Positions 43,436-49,291 of a DNA stretch of 49,291 nt are shown piece by piece. The notes under the pieces were generated by a model. It had not been told where the DNA came from. It did not search any database and worked only from the letters and a program-made list of their open reading frames with translations. Source of the DNA: Melioribacteraceae bacterium (GTDB lineage: Bacteria > Bacteroidota > Ignavibacteria > Ignavibacteriales > Melioribacteraceae); contig WGCV01000051.1 in NCBI GenBank assembly GCA_015493615.1, positions 1 through 49,291 of the forward strand, written 5' to 3'. Both the position numbers and the translations under genes were made by a program. Position 1 is the stretch's first letter. Every line of letters begins with the position of its first letter.

Positions 43436-44392
43436 ATGCCTAAAATCAAAACACTGACTACAAACCAAACCGTTACAGGCTTTTACCTTCTCGGAAGCGT
43501 AACCGAAAAAACTGCGCGAACGGGAAAAACATATCTTGATATGACGCTTTCGGACGACAGCGGAAACATCTCTGCAAAGTTGTGGGATTTTAATAAAGAT
43601 AAGCATAAATTCAGCGCGGGCGATATAATTAAAATTCAGGGAAAAGTTTCGGAATACCAAGGACAGAAACAACTAACCGTTGAACGAATACGAAAAGCCG
43701 AAGATGCTGATAATGTTGATGTTTCCCAATTCTATAAAGTTTCCGAAAGAAACTTTGACGAAATGATGGCGGAATTGAAAGGGGTTATCGATTCGGTAAA
43801 AAATCCCTTTTTAAACAAACTTCTGACGATGATTTTTTCCGGCGAAAAATTAAAGAAATTCTCGAATGTCCCCGCTGGAAAAGCGTGGCATCACGCATAT
43901 ATTCACGGACTACTCGAGCACACGCTGGAAATAGTAAAACTTTGCGAGTTGTCGGCAACTTTTCATAAAGAGGTAAACCGCGATTTGCTTGTAAGCGGCG
44001 CGTTGCTGCACGATTTCGGGAAAACCGAAGAGCTTTCCGATTCGGCAGATTTCGGCTACACCGATAAAGGAAAGCTTCTCGGGCATATCGTAATCGCTGC
44101 AATGGAAGTTGAAAAAACGATTGAAAAAATTCCGGACTTTCCCGAAGATTTGAAAAACCAGCTTGAACATTTAATTTTAAGCCATCAGGGAAAGCTGGAG
44201 TTTGCTTCGCCCGTTGTGCCGAAAACGCTTGAGGCGATTATTCTTTATCATTCCGACGAACTGAGCGCTAAAGCAAACGCCTACAACAATGTGATAAAGT
44301 CGCAATCGGGAGGTTCATCATCCTGGACAAACTTTATCCGCCTTGCCGAAACAGACCTTTATATTCCAAACAATAAAAAAGAGGAGCAATAA
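43436..44392 (+). CDS. YhaM-like 3'-5' exoribonuclease (OB + HD)
   Basis: 318 residues. The N-terminal OB fold (TGFYLLGSVTEKTARTGKTY, SAKLWDF, IIKIQGKVSEYQGQKQLTV) precedes an HD metal domain with AWHHAYIHGLLEHTLEIVKL, GALLHDFGKTEEL and HLILSHQGKLEF, all as in B. subtilis YhaM, which degrades RNA and single-stranded DNA. The ATG follows the UpxY stop directly (TAATATG), and its own stop overlaps the next ATG by one base, so it is strongly coupled on both sides. Confidence 0.88.
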   Translation: MPKIKTLTTNQTVTGFYLLGSVTEKTARTGKTYLDMTLSDDSGNISAKLWDFNKDKHKFSAGDIIKIQGKVSEYQGQKQLTVERIRKAEDADNVDVSQFYKVSERNFDEMMAELKGVIDSVKNPFLNKLLTMIFSGEKLKKFSNVPAGKAWHHAYIHGLLEHTLEIVKLCELSATFHKEVNRDLLVSGALLHDFGKTEELSDSADFGYTDKGKLLGHIVIAAMEVEKTIEKIPDFPEDLKNQLEHLILSHQGKLEFASPVVPKTLEAIILYHSDELSAKANAYNNVIKSQSGGSSSWTNFIRLAETDLYIPNNKKEEQ

Positions 44393-45162
44393 TGAAAAAG
44401 TTAACTTCATTATTTCTAACAGCTTTAATAATAGGATTATTTTCATCTGTAAATTTTGCGCAGGACTTGGAATCCTATCTTGCCAAAGCAGATTCGCTGA
44501 GCGATGCTTTTAAGTTTAACGAAGCAGTTACCGTACTGGAAAAAGCAAATCAGAAATTCCCGAACAACTGGAAAGTTTTATGGAGATTAAGCCGCGAGAA
44601 TATCTATATCGGCAACGCGACAAAGGATGACGATAAACGGGAAGCCATTTACGAAAAAGCATTTGCCCTTGCCGATCAAGCCGTTAAAGCCGGTCCCGAT
44701 CAAGCGGTAACTTATCTCAGGCGCGCAATCGCGAATGGAAAAATAGCTTTATCCAAAGGAGTTTTTTCCGTAGGCGGAATAGTAAACGCAGCGCGCGCCG
44801 ATTTGAAAAAAGCGATTCAGCTCGGCAACGGCGGCAACTACGTTCAGGCTGTCGCGCATTATGTGCTCGGAAGAACGCACGCCAAAGTCAGCGAAAAATG
44901 GAAACCGGCTCGCTCCGTTTTAGGTTTGGGCTGGGCGGATTTGGACATTGCCCTTAAAGAATATCAGAAAGCAATCGATTTATATCCCAACTTTGTGATG
45001 TTTTATGTCGATTACGCAAGAGCCGAAATGCGCAACGACAATTACGAAAAGGCAAAACAGCTTCTTGAAAAAGCTCTCACCGTTCCCAACAAGGATGTTG
45101 ACGATCCTAAGTTAAAAGAGGAAGCGAAAAAACTGCTTAAGGAAGTTAACGAAGAATTATAA
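44392..45162 (+). CDS. Exported TPR-repeat protein
   Basis: 256 residues with signal peptide MKKLTSLFLTALIIGLFSSV ending FAQ. Helical repeats: SLSDAFKFNEAVTVLEKANQ, NWKVLWRLSRENIYIG, AVTYLRRAIANGKIAL, ALKEYQKAIDLYPNFVMFY and YEKAKQLLEKAL are TPR units at about 30-70, 95-130 and 185-245. It probably scaffolds other exported proteins; the partner is unknown. Its ATG shares a base with the previous stop and the sirtuin starts at the next base after its stop. Confidence 0.82.
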   Translation: MKKLTSLFLTALIIGLFSSVNFAQDLESYLAKADSLSDAFKFNEAVTVLEKANQKFPNNWKVLWRLSRENIYIGNATKDDDKREAIYEKAFALADQAVKAGPDQAVTYLRRAIANGKIALSKGVFSVGGIVNAARADLKKAIQLGNGGNYVQAVAHYVLGRTHAKVSEKWKPARSVLGLGWADLDIALKEYQKAIDLYPNFVMFYVDYARAEMRNDNYEKAKQLLEKALTVPNKDVDDPKLKEEAKKLLKEVNEEL

Positions 45163-45912
45163 ATGCAATTTTCCGATGAGCTGATAAGCAAACTCTTATC
45201 GGCTCAAAATATTTTATTTTTTACAGGCGCCGGAATTTCAGCCGAAAGCGGAATCGAAACATTCCGCGGCTCGGGAGGATTGTGGAAAAAATATAGAGCC
45301 GCCGATTTGGCAACGCCGGAAGCGTTTGAACGGAATCCGGATCTTGTTTGGCAATGGTACGAATACCGGAGAAAAATGGTAAGGAACGCGCAACCCAATG
45401 CAGGGCATATTGCGATAGCGGAGTTTGAAAAATATTTTCAGTCTGTAACCGTGGCTACTCAAAATGTTGATAATCTGCATAACCGCGCCGGAAGTTCTTC
45501 GGTTTTGGAACTTCACGGAAACATTGAAAAAAACTTTTGTTCCGATTGCGGGAAACGATTTGATTTTATTACTTTTAAAGATAAAAATAATGTTCCTGTT
45601 TGTGATGAGTGCGGCGGTTTTATCAGACCGGATGTTGTTTGGTTCGGCGAACAGCTTCCTTATGAAGTTTTTCAGCGCGCCGGAATTAAAGCCGGAAGCT
45701 GCGACATCTGTTTTGTGGTCGGGACTTCCGCGTTGGTTTATCCCGCAGCTTCAATTCCCGAAACAGCCGAACGCGCCGGAGCGTTTATTGTCGAGATAAA
45801 TATTGATAAAACCAATTTAAGTGAAATTGCAGATATTACCCTGTTAGGAAAATCCGGAGAAATTTTACCAAGTTTATTAACTGAAATAAAAAACATAAAA
45901 GGAACGGCTTAA
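45163..45912 (+). CDS. cobB: NAD-dependent deacylase, class III sirtuin
   Basis: 249 residues. NAD-binding GAGISAESGIETFR at 22-35, TQNVDNLH near 100, catalytic His118 in LELHGNI, and zinc cysteines C126, C129, C147 and C150. Y66 and R69 in WQWYEYRRK give the YxxR pair that in E. coli CobB and human SIRT5 binds acidic (succinyl/malonyl) lysines, so desuccinylase activity is likely. GTSALVYPAA and NIDKTNLSE complete the fold. It removes acyl groups from lysines and makes O-acyl-ADP-ribose. Confidence 0.94.
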   Translation: MQFSDELISKLLSAQNILFFTGAGISAESGIETFRGSGGLWKKYRAADLATPEAFERNPDLVWQWYEYRRKMVRNAQPNAGHIAIAEFEKYFQSVTVATQNVDNLHNRAGSSSVLELHGNIEKNFCSDCGKRFDFITFKDKNNVPVCDECGGFIRPDVVWFGEQLPYEVFQRAGIKAGSCDICFVVGTSALVYPAASIPETAERAGAFIVEINIDKTNLSEIADITLLGKSGEILPSLLTEIKNIKGTA

Positions 45913-45942
45913 TAGATTTAAGTTCTGTTCTAAGGAGAAAAA

Positions 45943-46407
45943 ATGGAAGTAGAAAAAAACAAAGTGGTTACAATACATTACACTTTAACAAACGACGAAG
46001 GACAAGTCCTCGATTCATCCGTTGGGAAAAATCCCTTAAAATACTTACACGGCAACAAAAACCTGATTGAAGGACTCGAGAAAGAACTGCTCGGGAAAAA
46101 AGTCGGGGACAAACTCCACGTAGTAATTGAGCCTGCCGAAGCATACGGCGAAAGACGCGACGACCTCGTTCAGGAAGTTCCGCGCGAAGCGTTCCAAGGC
46201 GTTGAAGATATTCAGCCCGGAATGCAGTTTAACGCTCAGGCTCCCGACGGCTCAACTTATGTTGTAACCGTAACAAATGTCGGCGAAGAGAAAATTACGA
46301 TCGATGCAAACCATGATTTGGCGGGCGTTCGCTTAACCTTTGACGTTGAAGTTATGGATATCCGCAACGCAACCGACGAAGAGATTTCGCACGGTCACGT
46401 TCACTAA
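45943..46407 (+). CDS. slyD: SlyD-like FKBP-type peptidyl-prolyl isomerase
   Basis: 154 residues. VVTIHYTLTNDEGQVLDSS, LKYLHGNKNLIEGLEKELLG and KVGDKLHVVIEPAEAYGERR are the FKBP core, with the insert-in-flap domain at about 75-130, as in SlyD. The C-terminus is short (EEISHGHVH), with only three histidines, so strong nickel binding like E. coli SlyD is unlikely. AAGGAG before ATG. Last gene of the 41380-46407 cluster, 30 bases after the sirtuin, with a terminator 26 bases downstream. Confidence 0.92.
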   Translation: MEVEKNKVVTIHYTLTNDEGQVLDSSVGKNPLKYLHGNKNLIEGLEKELLGKKVGDKLHVVIEPAEAYGERRDDLVQEVPREAFQGVEDIQPGMQFNAQAPDGSTYVVTVTNVGEEKITIDANHDLAGVRLTFDVEVMDIRNATDEEISHGHVH

Positions 46408-46433
46408 GATTTTCTTTTAATCTTTACAATTCT

Positions 46434-46460
46434 AAGCTCTTAATTTTAAGGGCTTTTTTT
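46434..46460 (+). terminator. Terminator of the kinase-SlyD cluster
   Basis: AAGCTCTTAA pairs with TTAAGGGCTT (one G-T pair) and is followed by seven T residues. Confidence 0.75.
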
Positions 46461-46479
46461 GTTTACGGAAAACGTGAGA

Positions 46480-46690
46480 CGCAAGACGTAAAGTCAAATC
46501 CTATGTTGTCATTCTGAGTTGAGTCGTTAGACGAAACGAAGAATCTCCTACCAAGTATTTATACAGTTGTAATTTTTTCTGCATTCCGTAGAAACGTCAA
46601 GCGCAAGACGGGAAACGCAAAAATCAATCCCATTTGGTCATTCTGATCCCGCCTTGGCGGGAGAAGAATCTCCTATCATGCATTTTAGCT
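46480..46690. repeat. Partial repeat copies
   Basis: Two fragments related to the MITE interior, each with GTCATTCTGA followed by AGAATCTCCTA (about 46503-46555 and 46637-46680), plus short GACGCAAGACG repeats. No gene between 46408 and 46927. Confidence 0.5.
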
Positions 46691-46927
46691 AATCTCAATT
46701 TTACCCGCCGGAGCGAACCCAAAACGAAAAAGTGAACTTTTCTTACAATTATTTATCTAAAGAAAAAATAGAACACGTAAGACACATATTGTCTTGAATT
46801 GTGATTTTTTCAGAAGTTAGAAGTTAGCAGATTTTATCCTTATTCCACCGGCGCGTAATTGGAATAAAGCTCCGCCGAGAATAAAAATTTCTTCCGGTAA
46901 TCCGTTTATTAACCAATGCGCCTAATA

Positions 46928-47079
46928 GAAGGCTTTGCATAACCCCCGAAATTTGTCATTCTGAATGAAGCGAAGCGGAATGAAGAATCTCAAAACCGGT
47001 AATAGTACCGAATTTAGAGATATTTCGGACGGCTCCCACCGTCCTCAATATGACAATTTTAGGTTTTGCAAAGGTCTCT
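46928..47079 (+). mobile_element. MITE copy 6
   Basis: 152 bp. Ends GAAGGCTTTGCATAACCCC and TTTGCAAAGGTCTCT; target duplication AATA at 46924-46927 and 47080-47083. The interior includes GGACGG-CTCCCA-CCGTCC hairpin. The most regular copy together with copy 4. Confidence 0.83.
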
Positions 47080-47252
47080 AATAACTTTTTTTAGGTATAT
47101 GGTGAATTATGTACGGTAATTGAAGATTCTCTGTTATTTGTTAAAAAAATTAGTGTCGGAATTGATAAGAAAAACTTGAATATAATTTTTTTAATTTATA
47201 ATGCATGAACCTACTTAAAAAAGGTGATTATTTACAAATTCAATAATTTATA

Positions 47253-47370
47253 AACCGCTGAAGCGGTTACTAATTTCTCTATGTTATTGCTAACCCCCCG
47301 TCCGCCACGGCGGATAAGTCGTGGGTTAATAGAATGCTTATTATACATTGCAACCGTTTCAACGGTTTTT
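47253..47370. repeat. REP-like hairpins related to the RAYT unit
   Basis: AACCGCT-GA-AGCGGTT at 47253-47268, AAGTCGTGGGTT (half of the RAYT right hairpin) at about 47316-47327, and AACCGTTTCAACGGTT at 47352-47367, the last identical to the core of the hairpin just upstream of the RAYT gene. No gene between 47084 and 47532. Confidence 0.7.
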
Positions 47371-47459
47371 AGACCTTTCTTTAGTAAACTCATGCATTGC
47401 TTCTTCTATAGAAACACAAAACAACTCTAAAACTTTCCATTGAAATTACAAAGGTACAC

Positions 47460-47520
47460 GGCGTGCCGCTTTGCCCCTTAGCTCAACACCGGATTATCTC
47501 TCGGCAGGCTTCGAGATGAA
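47460..47520 (-). other. Degenerate attC-like end
   Basis: Reads GGGGCAAAGCGGCACGCCGTG on the minus strand, resembling GGGTGAAAAGCGACGCCGTTATG of the palindromic site at 48171. It sits just after the stop of the 206-residue ORF, where a cassette recombination site would be expected. Weak on its own. Confidence 0.3.
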
Positions 47521-47532
47521 TCCTTTATTACG

Positions 47533-48153
47533 TTATGCATCTATATCAATAATCTCATTTATCTTAAGTATGTATCCCTTTATTCTGTCAGAAGATAGCT
47601 GTATTTTAATTTGGCTAGGATTATTATTATCCGTTTTCTGTGTTTCTCCATATAAATGAATAAGTAGTATCTCTTCTTTGAAGGAATCTGAAATATTCTT
47701 TGCTTTCATTAAGACTTTTACTCTATTCATTATATGGTCTGTTTCATTTTGAAGTGGAGCAGAAGTAAATATCATAATTTTATATTTGCTTTTTATCATT
47801 AATAACTTTACAAAATCTTCAACGACATTCTTTAATACTGGCCCAGCAGAAGTTCCCCCTTCACCACCGAGTTCTGATTCAATTGCTAATAGTGCTTTGA
47901 TTTCTAATTTGTCAATATTATAACTATTTCCATTTTTTTTAATAATTGATTTAGGCTCGAAGTTGGTAATCAATATATCAGTTAAAAATTCACTTTTGTT
48001 ATGATCTGGTGATGAATACAATACATTATAATCCGCAAACTTTTTTAAGAAATAATTCTTGATATTTTTTGTTATATCAGGAGTTAGTATTCCATTGTCA
48101 CTTGCTAATTCAGTTTTAAAATCAATAAAAATGTCTTTATAAAATAAATCCAT
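47533..48153 (-). CDS. Hypothetical protein in a cassette-like unit
   Basis: 206 residues, family not recognised. Soluble, acidic, mixed alpha/beta. A central segment ALLAIESELGGEGG, then VVEDFVKLLMIKSKYKIMIF, could be a PD-(D/E)XK-type nuclease core (E, E-x-E, strand-turn-strand), but the lysine is not convincingly placed, so this is only a guess. ATG 48153 lies about 18 bases from the attC-like palindrome, and the gene is AT-rich compared with housekeeping neighbours. It reads in the same direction as mazEF. Confidence 0.6.
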   Translation of the reverse strand: MDLFYKDIFIDFKTELASDNGILTPDITKNIKNYFLKKFADYNVLYSSPDHNKSEFLTDILITNFEPKSIIKKNGNSYNIDKLEIKALLAIESELGGEGGTSAGPVLKNVVEDFVKLLMIKSKYKIMIFTSAPLQNETDHIMNRVKVLMKAKNISDSFKEEILLIHLYGETQKTDNNNPSQIKIQLSSDRIKGYILKINEIIDIDA

Positions 48154-48170
48154 AAATTTCCCCAGTAATT

Positions 48171-48383
48171 ACGTGATACATAACGGCGTCGCTTTTCACC
48201 CGTCCGCCGTAAACTGAAACGCCGAGTTAAAAAGCAAATGCCTTAAATTATTTCTAAACTTTTATCTACTTACTGTTATTAATTTTTAACATTATTAAAA
48301 AACAAACACTAAATTTGCTTAGCCATAAAATACCATAAAAACCGCACCGCGTTAGGCGGTCGGGTGGGAAAGGCGGTTAGTTG
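48171..48383 (-). other. Palindromic attC-like recombination site
   Basis: On the minus strand an arm beginning CTAACCGCCTTTCCCACCCG and ACCGCC pairs with an arm GGCGGACGGGTGAAAAGCG followed by ACGCCGTTATG. A perfect RYYYAAC box (GCCTAAC at 48354-48360) and a GTTATGT end give the R''/R' pair of integron attC sites. The near-identical block ACATAACGGTGTCGC at 49128 starts a second site. Length (185-213 bp) is more than most attC sites, so this needs a covariance-model test. Confidence 0.45.
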
Positions 48384-48388
48384 CCAAC

Positions 48389-48736
48389 TTAAAGATTAAG
48401 TAATACAGTAATGTTATTCAGAGCTTTTCTCAATACGTCTTTTGGTAACTTACAAGCAAACTGAGCCTCTCGACGATTCCAATCAAGACTTTTTATTTGG
48501 TCAGATAAAATGACACCTTGCACTTTTAATCCAGATGGAATTTTTATTTCAAACGGATAACCTTTTTCTTGATTAGTAATCGGCAAAAATAATGCTAATT
48601 TTGATTTTTCATTATAAATTTTTGGCGATATCACAACTGCAGGCCTTCTTCCAGATTGTTCGTGACCTGTTTGTGGATTAAAATTCAGCCATACTATATC
48701 GCAAGTATCCGGAATATAATATTTGAATTTTACCAC
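48389..48736 (-). CDS. mazF: MazF/PemK-type mRNA interferase toxin
   Basis: 115 residues. CDIVWLNFNPQTGHEQSGRR with PAVVISPKIYN is the MazF signature, with the active-site Arg in GRRPAVV, then FLPITNQ and GVILSDQIKSLDW. It cuts mRNA at short sites when free of antitoxin. It starts at GTG 48736, seven bases inside the mazE gene, so the pair is coupled. Confidence 0.93.
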   Translation of the reverse strand: MVKFKYYIPDTCDIVWLNFNPQTGHEQSGRRPAVVISPKIYNEKSKLALFLPITNQEKGYPFEIKIPSGLKVQGVILSDQIKSLDWNRREAQFACKLPKDVLRKALNNITVLLNL

Positions 48737-48969
48737 TGTTCATTCCCAACTGGATCACCAAAGTCAAACTCTCCGTGCAAATTTGATTCATCAATTCTGT
48801 CAACCAAATCTTTTAGAGTTAACTTCTCTTTAGAAGGTTCAATGAAAATTCTGCCACCTTCCAAAGTAAGATTTACGAATTTATCTTCTCGAATTTTCGT
48901 TTGAGAAGCAAAGGCTTTTGGAATTCTCAAGGCTAAACTGTTTCCCCATTTTTGAACTTTAACACGCAT
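48730..48969 (-). CDS. mazE: MazE-type antitoxin
   Basis: 79 residues. The AbrB-type DNA-binding swapped hairpin is VKVQKWGNSLALRIPKAFA, followed by VNLTLEGGRIFIEP. The acidic, flexible tail NLHGEFDFGDPVGNEQW would wrap MazF. AGGAG eight bases before the ATG. It is the first gene of the cassette-like unit between 48383 and 49127. Confidence 0.93.
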   Translation of the reverse strand: MRVKVQKWGNSLALRIPKAFASQTKIREDKFVNLTLEGGRIFIEPSKEKLTLKDLVDRIDESNLHGEFDFGDPVGNEQW

Positions 48970-49126
48970 AATTATACTCCTAAAATGTTTCTACAACGAA
49001 GATACATAATTGTTAGCTTTTTTCAAAAAAGAATGCAAGAATTGTCCAATAAATATTTTCTATCTCAAATTTATTTTTCGTATTCAAATTTGAATTTAGA
49101 TTATATTCAAATATTAACACAAACTG

Positions 49127-49291
49127 GGGCACATAACGGTGTCGCTTTTCACCCGTCCGCTTTTGCAATGCTTTAAGAGACGAATTGCCAACGCCTTTTA
49201 TTGAAAAATTATTTTACTAACTTGAACAACTTTATAAAAACTACAACCTTGTTACTTACCCAACTTGAAAAACACGCCTCGCGTAAAAGCG
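49127..49291. other. Second attC-like site (cut by window edge)
   Basis: Starts CACATAACGGTGTCGCTTTT then CACCCGTCCGC, which matches 48171-48200 at about 28 of 30 positions. The window ends in ACACGCCTCGCGTAAAAGCG, similar to the AACCGCACCGCGTTAGGCGG block at 48340-48365. No gene between 48970 and the end of the window. Confidence 0.45.

Noticed and set aside
47471-47659. 62-codon plus-strand frame
   Set aside because: Antisense to the end of the 206-residue ORF and overlapping the attC-like end; no family resemblance.

Overview
The window looks like a chromosomal segment from the Ignavibacteria/Bacteroidota side of the FCB group. The evidence is AT-rich DNA, several exported proteins ending in a YQNYPNP-type Por/T9SS sorting domain, an UpxY-type NusG paralogue, a DUF4295-like small protein and a TAnnTTTG-like promoter. 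The species cannot be named from the sequence alone. I saw no tRNA, rRNA, CRISPR array or replication origin.

Layout. 1-370: end of an IS that has cut a Crp/Fnr-type gene. 459-3505: a T9SS-sorted exported protein and glycogen synthase. 4057-8783 (minus): a tight operon of BtpA-like protein, DUF84/YjjX-type NTP phosphatase (apparent AUA start), aroK, aroB and a GHL10/DUF187-type hydrolase. 9298-9948: trmB. 10232-15191: a small defence island with a HEPN/AbiU2-like protein and a type ISP restriction-modification gene split by a frameshift plus a REP-associated (RAYT) transposase unit. 15251-21380: TetR regulator and a giant lamin-tail/CARDB exported protein. 22082-26343: a chemoreceptor with a PilJ/NarX-like P-box, divergent from a quinol-dependent NO reductase. 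26724-28533: a clear fluoride (crcB) riboswitch in front of a bacterial dynamin-like GTPase. 28941-32611: MocA-like nucleotidyltransferase, a GT2 gene bracketed by two MITEs, a LOG-family protein and a small beta-barrel protein. 32844-38478: orphan CopG-type antitoxin, FG-GAP-type T9SS protein, DEAD-box helicase, DUF4295-like protein. 38888-41216: a two-TM companion protein and an SSS transporter. 41380-46407: hybrid kinase, UpxY, YhaM-like nuclease, TPR protein, sirtuin and SlyD in one compact operon. 47460-49291: a cassette-like segment with an unknown ORF and mazEF bounded by attC-like palindromes.

The gaps between genes are packed with repeats. Six 150-175 bp MITE-like elements have imperfect terminal inverted repeats (GAAGGCTTTGCATAACC / AGAGACCTTTGCAAAACC). 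Five of the six have exact 4-bp target duplications, and several decayed copies are also present. Clusters of short hairpins, most with GAA/TTC apices, resemble those around the RAYT gene. One MITE supplies the start codon of a glycosyltransferase; another sits between the NO reductase stop codon and its terminator.

The most unusual functional signal is the fluoride riboswitch controlling a dynamin-like membrane GTPase instead of a fluoride exporter, with a visible alternative hairpin that abuts the start codon.
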